From contig LWTL01000121.1 in the NCBI GenBank assembly GCA_002101235.1, positions 1 to 64,000 on the forward strand: a stretch of DNA of 64,000 nucleotides. Reading direction: 5' to 3'. Source of the DNA: Cycloclasticus sp. symbiont of Bathymodiolus heckerae (GTDB taxonomy: Bacteria; Pseudomonadota; Gammaproteobacteria; Methylococcales; Cycloclasticaceae). The notes under the pieces were generated by a model, which did no database searches, was not told the origin of the DNA, and saw only the letters and a list, made by a program, of their open reading frames with translations. Below, one piece after another: positions 40,997-52,945 of the stretch (within the stretch, counting starts at the first letter, position 1; each line of letters begins with the position of its first letter). Both the position numbers and the translations under genes were made by a program.

Positions 40997-42097
40997 ATGA
41001 AATTAAATATTAATAAAGAAGATATATTAAACCCGTTACAAAAAGTTTTTGGTGTTATTGAGCGAAGGCAAACACTTCCTATTTTATCAAACGTTTTTTT
41101 TTCAATAAGTAACGGTTACTTAAATTTAATAGGTACTGACCTTGAAGTTCAAGTTGGTTCTACTTCAAAGACAGAGTGTAACGAATGTTTTAAAACAACA
41201 ATTCCCGCAAGGAAATTATTAGATATTTGTCGCTCTCTTCCTGATGGGGCTGTAATTAATTTAACCTTTAATGAAAACACCTTAATAATTAAATCAGGTA
41301 AAAGCCGGTTTACATTAAGAACATTAGCAGCAGATGAGTATCCATTATTTGATGAGTCAAACTATATTCATGAAATTAGTATTGAACAAAAGGTTTTATC
41401 TAAAGCGTTTAGTAAAACTATTTTTTGCATGGCGCAACAAGACGTTAGATATTACTTAAATGGGTTAATGATGGAGATTGTTGAAGGTGAGCTTCAAACC
41501 GTTGCTTCAGATGGACATCGATTAGCATTATCTAAAAACACAATTGAGAACGAAAGCCAGTCAATAAGTCAGGTTATTATTCCAAGAAAAGCAGCTCAAG
41601 AACTACTTAAATTAGTAGAAAAAGAAGAAGGCTCTGTTGATATAAAATTTGCTAAAAACAGTATTAAATTCACATTAGGTGATATTCAATTAAACGCAAA
41701 ACTGATTGATGGACGTTTCCCAGATTTTAAAAATGTTGTGCCCGATGAAAGTAAGCATAACCTGATGGTGAATAAACAAGTATTCAAATCAGCTCTTTCA
41801 CGTGTTTCAATATTATCGAATGAGAAATATAAAGGTATTCGTTTAGACCTATCACCACAATTAATGACAATTAATGCAAACAACCCAGAACAAGACGAAG
41901 CAGAAGAAGAGGTTGTTGTCGATTATACAGGGGATGAAATTAGCATGGGCTTTAACTCAAGTTACCTAATGGACGCACTTAACGTTATTGAATCCGAAGA
42001 AATAAAAGTATCGTTTACAGATACAAACAGCAGTTGCTTGCTGGAAAACCCTAGCGACAAAAGTAGTCGTTTTATTATTATGCCTATGCGCATATAA
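40997..42097 (+). CDS. dnaN: DNA polymerase III beta subunit (sliding clamp)
   Basis: 366 residues, three repeated clamp domains; QKVFGVIERRQTLPILSNV at the start and the C-terminal FIIMPMRI are typical. No good ribosome site is seen directly before the ATG. Confidence 0.97.
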   Translation: MKLNINKEDILNPLQKVFGVIERRQTLPILSNVFFSISNGYLNLIGTDLEVQVGSTSKTECNECFKTTIPARKLLDICRSLPDGAVINLTFNENTLIIKSGKSRFTLRTLAADEYPLFDESNYIHEISIEQKVLSKAFSKTIFCMAQQDVRYYLNGLMMEIVEGELQTVASDGHRLALSKNTIENESQSISQVIIPRKAAQELLKLVEKEEGSVDIKFAKNSIKFTLGDIQLNAKLIDGRFPDFKNVVPDESKHNLMVNKQVFKSALSRVSILSNEKYKGIRLDLSPQLMTINANNPEQDEAEEEVVVDYTGDEISMGFNSSYLMDALNVIESEEIKVSFTDTNSSCLLENPSDKSSRFIIMPMRI

Positions 42098-42110
42098 CGT
42101 AGCTGAACAG

Positions 42111-43178
42111 TTGTCTTTAGTAGATATCCAGATTCAGGATGTAAGGAATATAAACAGAATTCATTTTCAGCCGTCGGCTGGCTTAAATATTATTGTTGGG
42201 CCTAATGGAAGTGGAAAGACATCGTTATTAGAATCTCTTTATATTTTAAGTAGAGCTAGATCCTTTAGAACCCAAAATATTAATAAGGTTTTATCGCACG
42301 GAAAGAGCAAGTTAATTGTTTTTTCAAAACTTGATGATGGTGAAACGATAAAAAAAATAGCGATACAAAAAAACAAAGTAGAAACCGTTATTAGAATAAA
42401 CGGTAAGACAGAAAAAAAAGCGTCTGAATTATCTAAGCATCTCCATACACATTTAATACGGCCGGAATCTCAAGCCTTGCTTGAGGGTGGTTCTACAGGA
42501 AGACGCTCATTTATTGATTTGGGTGTGTTCCACGTGAAACATTCATTCCTTGAAGCTTTAAAGAACTACAACCTTTGCTTAAAAAACAGGAATAAGCTGT
42601 TAAAGCAAAAGGAATTTAAGACGTTACCTGTATGGGGTAATAAGCTTGCTGAATACGGTATAATAATCACAACCGAAAGAAGCGCTTATGTAGAGCGTTT
42701 TGAGCTAGAATTGAACCCTATTGTAAAAATCTTAATTGGCGATGTTGAGGTTGATGTTAAGTATACAAATGGTTGGCTTGATAAAGTGACTTTGCCTGAA
42801 GCTTTAGAACGCTCTCTTGAAAAAGATAAGCGCTATGGTTATACGACAACAGGTGCACACAAAGCGGATCTCAAGATTTTTATAGACGGTAACGCCGCGC
42901 AAGATTATTTATCGAGAGGGCGGATGAAGCTCTTGGTGATAGCGATGTATTTGGCGCAGATTAAATTAATGGGCCAAATTGAATTGAAATCAGTTTGTGT
43001 TTTACTTGATGACTTGGCGGCTGAGCTGGACGTTAAAAGTTTTAGAAAGGTAATGTTGTTTCTTGTATCGTTAGGTATTCAGGTTTTTGTAACAACAACC
43101 AATGAAAAAGCCTTTTTGGGGTTTATTGGAAAAGGTGATGCTAAATTGTTTCACGTGAAACACGGCGCTATATTTTGA
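42111..43178 (+). CDS. recF: DNA replication and repair protein RecF
   Basis: 355 residues from a TTG start 13 bases after dnaN; the first residues SLVDIQIQDVRNI fit RecF. P-loop GPNGSGKTS, an ABC-type signature (YLSRGRMKLL) and the Walker B LLDDLAAELD. An SMC-like ATPase that loads RecA at gaps. Two ParB-site sequences are embedded in its coding frame, both encoding FHVKH. Confidence 0.96.
   Translation: MSLVDIQIQDVRNINRIHFQPSAGLNIIVGPNGSGKTSLLESLYILSRARSFRTQNINKVLSHGKSKLIVFSKLDDGETIKKIAIQKNKVETVIRINGKTEKKASELSKHLHTHLIRPESQALLEGGSTGRRSFIDLGVFHVKHSFLEALKNYNLCLKNRNKLLKQKEFKTLPVWGNKLAEYGIIITTERSAYVERFELELNPIVKILIGDVEVDVKYTNGWLDKVTLPEALERSLEKDKRYGYTTTGAHKADLKIFIDGNAAQDYLSRGRMKLLVIAMYLAQIKLMGQIELKSVCVLLDDLAAELDVKSFRKVMLFLVSLGIQVFVTTTNEKAFLGFIGKGDAKLFHVKHGAIF
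42526..42541. promoter_or_regulatory. parS: parS-like site 1 (one mismatch)
   Basis: TGTTCCACGTGAAACA differs by one base from the bacterial consensus TGTTTCACGTGAAACA. Lies within recF, 1.5 kb from oriC. Confidence 0.75.
43147..43162. promoter_or_regulatory. parS: parS site 2 (perfect)
   Basis: Exact match to the 16-bp palindromic parS consensus TGTTTCACGTGAAACA, near the end of recF. It should be bound by the ParB encoded at 23554-24405. Confidence 0.9.
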
Positions 43179-43191
43179 AAAGGAAAGTTAA

Positions 43192-45606
<2,415 letters not shown>

Positions 45607-45622
45607 TTAAAAAATCGGTTTT

Positions 45623-45986
45623 ATGGAAAATAAAAATATATTAGAGGGTGAAGGTATTTCCGTTACGGAAACGCACATCATAGTTAATAAAAAGAAAACG
45701 TTAATAAGTGATATTGACTCGGTTTTTATTGGCGAGCAAAACCCAGCTAAAAGCAGAGGCTTTGCTTTAATAGCTATTGGTGTTGTTTTAATTGTTTTTA
45801 CTGGTCGCTGGTTTTATGCGGGTGGCTTTTTAGCCGTATTAGCCGGGATTGTTTCTTTTTTTGATTCAAGAAGGAAGTATACGGTTTTTCTAAAAAAACA
45901 ACAACGATGTTCCCGTTGCTGTTAGTTACGAATTAAAGCGAATTAAAGAAATAAATGTGCTTTTAAAGGAAAAAGCGACCGCCTGA
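45623..45986 (+). pseudogene. Small membrane protein (DUF6232-like), frameshifted at an A7 run
   Basis: The ATG frame gives ~95 good residues: a beta-rich N-terminus (VTETHIIVNKKKTLISDIDSV), two hydrophobic segments (FALIAIGVVLIVF, AGGFLAVLAGIVSFF) and RRKYTVFLK. It then ends abruptly in QQRCSRCC and a stop. In the next frame the protein clearly continues: NNDVPVAVSYELKRIKEINVLLKEKA, ending at 45986. The switch falls on a run of seven A (45892-45898), so one extra A explains it. The family assignment to DUF6232 is tentative and its function is unknown. Confidence 0.65.
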
Positions 45987-45994
45987 GGTTTGTT

Positions 45995-46744
45995 TTAAGG
46001 GCTTTTGTTGGATATAGCGTCCATCTGGCCTTCTATCCAGTTTTCCACTTTCTGGTTAAGCTCTCTGGCAGAAAAAGCGTTGCTATCGATCATTTCTCCA
46101 ATTTTCACCTGGATTGTTCCAGGGTATTTTATAAACGCCTTTCTTCTCCAAAATTCACCGGCATTGTGAGCGACAGGAATAACTGGGTAACCAGATTTTT
46201 CAGCGAGCAGCGCGCCACCAATCATATATTTTGTTTTTTCACCTGGAGCGGTGCGGGTTCCCTCTGGGAATATCACAACCCAACGGCCAGACTCCAAACG
46301 CTGAGTCCCTTGTTTAATAATTTGCCTAAACGACTTGCTCTTTTTAGAACGATCAATCGCAATAGGCTGAATAAGAGCAAGCGCCCAACCAAATAATGGA
46401 ATCCACAGCAGTTCTCGCTTTAAAACCCAGCATTGTTCTGGAAACATTACTTGAAGGGCAAAAGTTTCCCAAGCAGATTGGTGTTTACAAAAAATAATGC
46501 CATTTCCTTTTATATTTTCAGCACCGGTTACTTCATAATCTAAGTTGCAAATAACCTTTAGCCCTTTAATGACAAGTTTTGCCCAACTACTTGATATAGC
46601 ATATCGAACGCTATAAGAAAAAGGAAAAGATAGTAGAACTAACGGTGCAAAAACAAGTAATGTAAGTACTTGAAATATAAAGAATAAAACAGATCTAAAA
46701 CCAAGAATAAAGAGGTTATGAGAGGAGATGTTTTGTTGCGTCAT
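45995..46744 (-). CDS. 1-acyl-sn-glycerol-3-phosphate acyltransferase-like (PlsC family)
   Basis: 249 residues with N-terminal membrane helices and the acyltransferase motifs KHQSAWE (the HX4E form rather than HX4D) near residue 82 and FPEGTR near 155. It likely makes phosphatidic acid in the inner membrane. Overlaps gmhB by 29 bases. Confidence 0.9.
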   Translation of the reverse strand: MTQQNISSHNLFILGFRSVLFFIFQVLTLLVFAPLVLLSFPFSYSVRYAISSSWAKLVIKGLKVICNLDYEVTGAENIKGNGIIFCKHQSAWETFALQVMFPEQCWVLKRELLWIPLFGWALALIQPIAIDRSKKSKSFRQIIKQGTQRLESGRWVVIFPEGTRTAPGEKTKYMIGGALLAEKSGYPVIPVAHNAGEFWRRKAFIKYPGTIQVKIGEMIDSNAFSARELNQKVENWIEGQMDAISNKSP

Positions 46745-47261
46745 AAAGCGTCTCGAAAGTAGGGTGTGGTAAGTGAGGGTTTTGTAATTGTGTTTTTTTG
46801 CCTTTGCCCGTTAAAACAAGAATAGGTTGAGAACCTACCGTAACAGCAGCTTGTAAATCTCGCAAACTATCGCCAACGACAATAGCCTTAGTGAGATCTA
46901 TACAGTATTTTTTGGCAAGGGATGTAAAAAGCCCTGGTTTTGGTTTTCGACAACTGCAGTCGTCTTCAGGGGAGTGAGGGCAAAAAGCTATACCGGCAAT
47001 TTCGCCACCAGCCTGATGGATTAATGACAGCATTTTTTTATGCATATCATTAAGGATGTTTTCACTATAGTAACCGCGGCCAATACCGGATTGGTTGGTG
47101 GCTACAAAAACACGGTGACCAGCCTTATGCAGCATAGCGATAGCTTGAATACTACCGTCTATTGGCAGCCATTCATTGACACTTTTCACATAAGCGTCGC
47201 TATCAAGGTTTATAACGCCGTCTCGATCTAAAATAATATCAATAGGCGATTTTTTATCCAA
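46716..47261 (-). CDS. gmhB: D-glycero-beta-D-manno-heptose-1,7-bisphosphate 7-phosphatase
   Basis: 181 residues, HAD superfamily: DRDGVINLDS at the start (first Asp pair), TNQSGIGRG, the zinc-binding CPHSPEDDCSCRKP and VGDSLRDLQA. Part of LPS heptose synthesis. In many gammaproteobacteria it lies between glyS and plsC, as here. Confidence 0.94.
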   Translation of the reverse strand: MDKKSPIDIILDRDGVINLDSDAYVKSVNEWLPIDGSIQAIAMLHKAGHRVFVATNQSGIGRGYYSENILNDMHKKMLSLIHQAGGEIAGIAFCPHSPEDDCSCRKPKPGLFTSLAKKYCIDLTKAIVVGDSLRDLQAAVTVGSQPILVLTGKGKKTQLQNPHLPHPTFETLYDATKHLLS

Positions 47262-47272
47262 GTAAATAAACC

Positions 47273-49339
47273 TTATATCCTTGAAATATCAGCTATTTTT
47301 ATAAAGTTAGCGTGAATATTTGAAAGCAACGCTAAACGAGAGTGTTTAACTTTTTCATCATCAGCCATGATGAAAATATGCTCAAAAAATGAATCAATAG
47401 GTTCTTTTAAGGTCGACAATACTTTTAGTGCTTCGATGTATTGGTTTTGTTCGATAAGCGGAGTGACCAGTTTTTCAATAGCTTGTAATTGTTGGTGTAA
47501 AACAATTTCTTGGCTCTCTGTGAGTAGAGCGGGGTTAAAGTGTTCAGAAACATTTTTTGGGGCTTTCTTTAAAAGATTTTGAATACGCTTATTTGCTTCA
47601 CCTAAACTGGCAGCTTCCGTGAGCAAAGAGAACTCATTAACAGCTTGAAGCCTGCTCATGAAATCAACTGGTTCTGTGCAATCAACAGACGTAACAGCAA
47701 CAAATTGCTCAGGGGTAAATCCTTTCGCTAAACAATAACCTTTTAAGCGATCAAGCATGAAGGTGATAACCTGCTTTGTGGTGCTATCTTCGTCGAAATC
47801 ATGGTTAAATTGTTGACAAGATAGCTTAACAAGATCTTTAAGATCGAGTTTTATATCGTGTTCAATAATGATTCTTAAAACGCCTAAAGCTGCACGACGA
47901 AGTGCAAAGGGGTCTTTATCACCCGTTGGTAATAGGCCGATACTGAAGATGCCGACCAATGTATCTAACTTGTCCGATAAGGCTAAAATTTGACCTGTTT
48001 GACTGTCAGGTAGAGCGCCGCCAGACTGTTTGGGTAAATATTGCTCTTGTAATGCTGTGGCTACTTCTTCAGGTTCGTTATTTTCAGCGGCATAATAGCG
48101 ACCAATAACGCCTTGTAAGCTGGCAAACTCGCCAACCATATCGGTTACTAAATCAGTTTTGCTAAGTTTGGCTGCACGTGAGGCGAATTCAATATTATAG
48201 CCCAACTGTTTAGCAAGCTCGCATGATAGGCGGTCAATGCGGCGTGTTTTATCGCCAACAGAGCCTAGTTTATGCTGGAAAACAACGTTATCAAGTGTGG
48301 AAATGCGGTCAGCCAGCGTGTTTTTCATATCTTGTTGCCAGAAGAATTCAGCATCCGATAAGCGAGGGCTAATAACACGTTCATTACCATGGCTAACAGA
48401 AGCAGGGTTGCTGCTTTCAATGTTACTGATAGTAATGAAATAGGGTAGTAATTCACCGTTACTGTCTAATACGGGGAAGTACTTTTGATTGATTTGCATC
48501 GTGGTGATCAACACTTCTTTAGGTAATGCTAAAAAGTGTTGATCAAAACCACCCGTTACGGCGATGGGGTATTCTACTAAAGCGGTAATTTCATCCAATA
48601 AACTGGGGTCAATATGCGCCAGTCCACCAACCGCTTTAGCGGCTTCTATAGCTTGCTTTTCGATGAGGGTTTTACGCTCTTCAAAGCTAGCAATAACATA
48701 TGCTTTAGCGAGTTGTTGATTATAGTCATTAGCTGAGCTAATAGTGATAGAAGCCGGCGAGTGAAAGCGGTGACCAAACGATGTATTTGATGCGTCTAAA
48801 CCGAAAAACTGACAGTTGATAACGTCTGACCCAAACAAAAGAGTCACCCAATGAACAGGGCGTACAAACGTATTGTTTGAATCACCCCAACGCATACGTT
48901 TTGCGATAGGCAAGCGGTTTAATGATTTTTCAATAATAGCTGGAATTAATGACTCAGCTAATTGGCCTTGCTCAAGTTTTTTATAAGATAACCACTCGCC
49001 TTTGTCTGTTTTAAGAGTGCCTAAATCGCTAAATTCAGCACCACAACCGCGGGCAAACCCTTGAGCCGCTTTACTTGGATTGCCTTCTTTATCATAGGCT
49101 GCGGCAACCGCTGGGCCACGTTTCTCAACGACTTCATCTGCTTGAGAGGCTTGCACACCTTCAATCCAAACAGCTAAACGACGTGGTGTCGCGTAAACGT
49201 GTGTTGTGCCGAAGCCCAAGTTCGCTTCGTCCAAGCCGTTGCAAATACCACTTAATAAATGATCGCGCAATGTTGTTAGGGTCGTTGGCGGTAGCTCTTC
49301 ACAGCCGAGTTCAAAAAATAAGTCTTTTGAGTCACTCAT
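47273..49339 (-). CDS. glyS: Glycine-tRNA ligase beta subunit
   Basis: 688 residues of the bacterial heterotetrameric type: [12 protein letters not shown] at the N-terminus, the HD-like middle domain and a C-terminal anticodon-binding DALR region. Overlaps glyQ by four bases (ATGA). Confidence 0.97.
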   Translation of the reverse strand: MSDSKDLFFELGCEELPPTTLTTLRDHLLSGICNGLDEANLGFGTTHVYATPRRLAVWIEGVQASQADEVVEKRGPAVAAAYDKEGNPSKAAQGFARGCGAEFSDLGTLKTDKGEWLSYKKLEQGQLAESLIPAIIEKSLNRLPIAKRMRWGDSNNTFVRPVHWVTLLFGSDVINCQFFGLDASNTSFGHRFHSPASITISSANDYNQQLAKAYVIASFEERKTLIEKQAIEAAKAVGGLAHIDPSLLDEITALVEYPIAVTGGFDQHFLALPKEVLITTMQINQKYFPVLDSNGELLPYFITISNIESSNPASVSHGNERVISPRLSDAEFFWQQDMKNTLADRISTLDNVVFQHKLGSVGDKTRRIDRLSCELAKQLGYNIEFASRAAKLSKTDLVTDMVGEFASLQGVIGRYYAAENNEPEEVATALQEQYLPKQSGGALPDSQTGQILALSDKLDTLVGIFSIGLLPTGDKDPFALRRAALGVLRIIIEHDIKLDLKDLVKLSCQQFNHDFDEDSTTKQVITFMLDRLKGYCLAKGFTPEQFVAVTSVDCTEPVDFMSRLQAVNEFSLLTEAASLGEANKRIQNLLKKAPKNVSEHFNPALLTESQEIVLHQQLQAIEKLVTPLIEQNQYIEALKVLSTLKEPIDSFFEHIFIMADDEKVKHSRLALLSNIHANFIKIADISRI

Positions 49340-50256
49340 GATGCCGGCTCCTGTGTTTTTAACATGGGAAAGCCCAGTTCTTCACGAGAAGCGAGGTAGG
49401 TTTCAGCCACCATTTTAGACAGTGTACGAACGCGTAAAATAAAACGTTGCCGCTCAGTAACAGAAATAGCGTGGCGCGCATCCAATAAATTAAAGATGTG
49501 TGATGCTTTTAATACTTGCTCGTAAGCAGGTAATGGCAGGTTCTTTTCAATCAATAACTCACATGCCGTTTCGCAATCGTCAAATTGTTTAAACATGACG
49601 TCGGTGTTTACGTGGTCAAAATTATAAGCCGACTGTTCTACTTCATTTTGGTGAAACACATCGCCGTAAGTGACCGCGCCGTTTTCAGTATTTGCCCAAA
49701 CCAAGTCGTAAACACTTTCTACACCTTGAATATACATGGCTATACGTTCAAGCCCGTAGGTGATTTCGCCGCTAACAGGGCGGCAATCGAGCCCGCCAAC
49801 TTGTTGAAAGTAGGTAAACTGCGTTACTTCCATACCGTTTAGCCACACTTCCCAACCTAAACCCCAGGCGCCAAGTGTGGGCGATTCCCAGTTATCTTCA
49901 ACAAATCGGATGTCATGCTCAAGCATATCAATGCCTAAGTGACTTAATGAATTAAGGTATAAATCCTGAATGTCAGTCGGTGATGGCTTTATAAGCACTT
50001 GAAATTGATAGTAATGCTGTAAGCGATTAGGGTTTTCACCAAAGCGGCCATCGGTTGGGCGGCGAGAAGGCTGTACATAAGCTGTTGCCCAAGGCTCGGG
50101 GCCAATCGCCCGTAAAAAAGTAGCGGGGTGAAAAGTGCCAGCGCCGACTTCAATGTCTAAAGGCTGGAGAATAACGCAGCCCTGTTCAGCCCAGTATTCT
50201 TGCAACGCAAGGATAAGGCCCTGAAATGTTTGGAGGTCTTGTTTTGATTTTGACAC
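49336..50256 (-). CDS. glyQ: Glycine-tRNA ligase alpha subunit
   Basis: 306 residues; class II aminoacyl-tRNA synthetase core with [15 protein letters not shown] and the [18 protein letters not shown] block. Catalytic half of GlyRS. Confidence 0.98.
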   Translation of the reverse strand: MSKSKQDLQTFQGLILALQEYWAEQGCVILQPLDIEVGAGTFHPATFLRAIGPEPWATAYVQPSRRPTDGRFGENPNRLQHYYQFQVLIKPSPTDIQDLYLNSLSHLGIDMLEHDIRFVEDNWESPTLGAWGLGWEVWLNGMEVTQFTYFQQVGGLDCRPVSGEITYGLERIAMYIQGVESVYDLVWANTENGAVTYGDVFHQNEVEQSAYNFDHVNTDVMFKQFDDCETACELLIEKNLPLPAYEQVLKASHIFNLLDARHAISVTERQRFILRVRTLSKMVAETYLASREELGFPMLKTQEPAS

Positions 50257-50367
50257 GCTGAAATTGACCGTAATTTAAATAAACGAGAAGTATATCTAAT
50301 AAGGCTACATATATCATTAAAAGCCTATCCGGTATAATCCTACTAATTAACGTATTTATTGAGAATT

Positions 50368-51411
50368 ATGACAAAGCAAAGAAAAGCAGTCGCGCTTATT
50401 TCGGGTGGCTTAGATTCGCTATTAGCAGCAAAGGTTATGCTTGAACAAGGCATTCACGTAGAAGGTATAAATTTTTACACAGGTTTTTGTGTGGAAGGGC
50501 ATACGCATGCTATTCGCAAAAAAGATAAAGTAAAACCTAAAAGAAACAACGCCTTATGGAGCGCGGAAACATTGGGTATAAAGCTTCATATTATTGATGT
50601 TATTGAAGAATATAAGGATGTTTTGATAAACCCAAAGCATGGTTATGGTCAAAATATGAACCCGTGTTTAGATTGTAAAGTCTTTATGGTGGGTAAGGCC
50701 AAAGAGTGGGCGGATGAAAACGGCTTTGACTTTATTATTACCGGTGAAGTAATTGGCCAGCGCCCAATGTCACAACGACGCGAAACGATGCCGATTATTT
50801 CTGCTGAGTCGGGAGCGGATGATCGTTTGTTGAGACCATTATGCGCACAAAATTTACCAGAAACATTGCCTGAGCGAGAAGGTTGGGTAAACCGCGATGA
50901 ATTGTTCGACTTTAGTGGGCGTACACGTAAGCCACAAATGGCATTGGCTGAAAAGTTTGGTTTTGATGATTATGCTCAACCTGCTGGAGGCTGTTGTTTT
51001 TTAACAGACAAAGCGTATTCAGTGAAACTAACTGATTTATGGGCATCTCGCGGTAATAAGGAATATGAAATTGATGACATTATGTTGTTAAAAGTAGGCC
51101 GTCACTTTCGACCTAAGCCGCATTTTAAATTAATTGTGGCGCGTGAAGAAGGTGAAAATAATTTCTTACAAGGTTATAAAAAGCAATTTATTACCTTAAG
51201 AACCATGAGCCATAAAGGGCCATTAACGTTGTTAGATGGAACAGCAAGTGATGACGATTTAGAGCTTGCCGCAAAAATTGTGGCACGCTTTAGTCAGGGT
51301 CGTGATGCGGAAGAGGTGGACGTGGAAGTGTCAGATAAAAACGGCGTTGCAAAAAACATCACTATTAAACCCTTTTTACCTGATGAAATTAATGAAGCGT
51401 GGCGGGTATGA
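50368..51411 (+). CDS. PP-loop ATPase, MnmA/ThiI-like tRNA thiolation protein
   Basis: 347 residues from the ATG at 50368, preceded by GAGA; a TTG three codons earlier is less likely. PP-loop ATP-pyrophosphatase motif SGGLDSLLAA at the start, then CLDCKVFM near residue 105 and GGCC near 210 as possible catalytic or metal-binding cysteines. Homologues are often labelled tRNA 2-thiouridylase-like, but this is not canonical MnmA. The next gene, a TusA-like sulfur carrier, overlaps its stop by four bases, which suggests sulfur insertion into an RNA or small molecule. A perfect TATAAT at 50333-50338 may be its -10 box. Confidence 0.75.
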   Translation: MTKQRKAVALISGGLDSLLAAKVMLEQGIHVEGINFYTGFCVEGHTHAIRKKDKVKPKRNNALWSAETLGIKLHIIDVIEEYKDVLINPKHGYGQNMNPCLDCKVFMVGKAKEWADENGFDFIITGEVIGQRPMSQRRETMPIISAESGADDRLLRPLCAQNLPETLPEREGWVNRDELFDFSGRTRKPQMALAEKFGFDDYAQPAGGCCFLTDKAYSVKLTDLWASRGNKEYEIDDIMLLKVGRHFRPKPHFKLIVAREEGENNFLQGYKKQFITLRTMSHKGPLTLLDGTASDDDLELAAKIVARFSQGRDAEEVDVEVSDKNGVAKNITIKPFLPDEINEAWRV

Positions 51412-51632
51412 TTGAGCTAGATGCGCGTCGTTTAATGTGTCCGATGCCGGTTATTAAAACGCAAAATATCATTAAAACGTTGTCACCGGGTGATAACGTG
51501 CGGGTAACGTGTACAGACCCAGGTGTTATGCAAGATATTCCAGCGTGGTGCCGAATTAATGGGCATATAGTGTTAAAAACGGAAGAAATTGACTACGAAT
51601 TTATACTGACAATTGAAGTTGGGAGCGACTAA
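51408..51632 (+). CDS. TusA/SirA-family sulfur carrier
   Basis: 74 residues; MIELDARRLMCPMPVIKT holds the single conserved Cys-Pro of the TusA fold that carries persulfide sulfur. Starts at an ATGA overlap with the PP-loop gene, so translation is coupled. Confidence 0.85.
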   Translation: MIELDARRLMCPMPVIKTQNIIKTLSPGDNVRVTCTDPGVMQDIPAWCRINGHIVLKTEEIDYEFILTIEVGSD

Positions 51633-51637
51633 TTATT

Positions 51638-52780
51638 GTGACAGTGATTTCTGGCAGTGAGGCTTTAGAAGCTAAAAAGAAAGTGACCGTTATTGGTGGC
51701 GTGGTTAACCTTGTTTTATCAATATTTAAGATTGGTTTTGGTTGGCTGGGGCAGTCTCATGCGCTTATTGCCGATGGTTTTCACTCGTTGTCTGATCTGT
51801 TAACTGATGGGCTTGTATATTATGCGTCACATCACGGTAGCCAAGAAGCAGATGAAGAGCACCCTTATGGCCATGCTCGGTTTGAAACATTAGCAACGGT
51901 TATTCTAGGGGCATTATTAATAGCGGTTGCCGGGGCGATCTTGTGGGATGCTGCGACACGTTTCTTTAGTGATCAAACATTAACGCATGGCTGGTTGATT
52001 ATAGCGGTGGCGTTTGCTTCGGTATTGTCTAAAGAAGTGATGTTTCATTTAACGATGCGTACGGCAAATGAAACAAACTCTGAATTGTTAAAAGCGAATG
52101 CATGGCATCATCGAAGCGATGCTATTTCTTCACTGGTTGTGCTGCTTGGTGTCGGGCTTGAAATGGCCGGGTTTAAATACTTTGACTCAATCGCGGCCAT
52201 TATTGTGGGCTTGATGGTGGTGAAAATTGGCTTTGACCTGGTGTTGGATGCGAGTAAGGAGCTTGTTGATACCGCTTTAGACGCGGATCAAGTGGAAAAG
52301 ATCAAGCGGGTTATTCTTGGAATCAGTGGCGTAGAAGAATTGCACTTTTTGCGAACAAGAAAAATGGGTAATGCCGCTTTTGTAGATGTGCATATTATTG
52401 TTGAGCCGATGATTAGTGTGTCGGAAGGGCATTTAATTAGTGAAACTGTTCGTTTGTCGTTAATGACCGAGGTTGAAAATGTGGGCGAGGTGATGGTACA
52501 CATTGACCCAGAAGATGATGAAGTTGCATCGCCCAGTAGTACATTACCGCTTAGAAAATTACTCTTGACTCAATTTAATGAAGCATGGCAAGGGCTTGAG
52601 GGTAAAGATCACGTAAAGCATATTAACTTGCACTACCTTGGCGGAAAAGTTGTGGTAGAGATTAATTTACCGATGAATTTATTTAAGAGCGTAGAGCATG
52701 CGAAGGAAACAGCGGCGCTGTATAAAAATAAAACGTTAGTGGTTCCAGTGGTTACGAAGGTATCTGTTTTATTTTCGTAA
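51638..52780 (+). CDS. Cation diffusion facilitator metal transporter
   Basis: 380 residues from GTG. Six membrane helices with the metal site ADGFHSLSD in helix 2 and the HHRSDAISS in helix 5, plus HPYGHARFET in the loop; a C-terminal cytosolic ferredoxin-like domain of about 170 residues is longer than in FieF. Exports Zn, Fe or similar divalent metals; which one cannot be told. Five bases after the TusA-like gene. Confidence 0.9.
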   Translation: MTVISGSEALEAKKKVTVIGGVVNLVLSIFKIGFGWLGQSHALIADGFHSLSDLLTDGLVYYASHHGSQEADEEHPYGHARFETLATVILGALLIAVAGAILWDAATRFFSDQTLTHGWLIIAVAFASVLSKEVMFHLTMRTANETNSELLKANAWHHRSDAISSLVVLLGVGLEMAGFKYFDSIAAIIVGLMVVKIGFDLVLDASKELVDTALDADQVEKIKRVILGISGVEELHFLRTRKMGNAAFVDVHIIVEPMISVSEGHLISETVRLSLMTEVENVGEVMVHIDPEDDEVASPSSTLPLRKLLLTQFNEAWQGLEGKDHVKHINLHYLGGKVVVEINLPMNLFKSVEHAKETAALYKNKTLVVPVVTKVSVLFS

Positions 52781-52782
52781 AC

Positions 52783-52797
52783 GCACAATAATGGTGC
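52783..52797. promoter_or_regulatory. NtrC-like binding site upstream of glnA
   Basis: GCACAATAATGGTGC resembles the NtrC dyad (GCACCAnnnTGGTGC type) with one imperfect arm. It lies about 100 bases before the sigma-54 promoter, normal for an enhancer. A TTTTGGTGCG half-site follows near 52820. Confidence 0.65.
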
Positions 52798-52881
52798 GGG
52801 CTTAAATATAATTGAGTTATTTTGGTGCGATTAGACGATAATTAGAGGCTTAAAGCCCTAGTTTATAAAGGGGTTATATTT

Positions 52882-52897
52882 TGGCACAATATGTGCA
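52882..52897 (+). promoter_or_regulatory. Sigma-54 promoter of glnA
   Basis: TGGCACAATATGTGCA has the GG and GC dinucleotides exactly 10 bases apart, as required for RpoN promoters. It is about 50 bases before the glnA ATG, which has AGGAG. Confidence 0.8.
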
Positions 52898-52945
52898 AAA
52901 ATTGCTGAGCTAACTATTTTAATAAACAAAACTTTAGGAGTAATC

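Noticed and set aside
45892-45898. Programmed -1 ribosomal frameshift at A7
   Set aside because: The continuing frame is +1 (one base fewer), not -1, so the classical slippery heptamer model does not apply.
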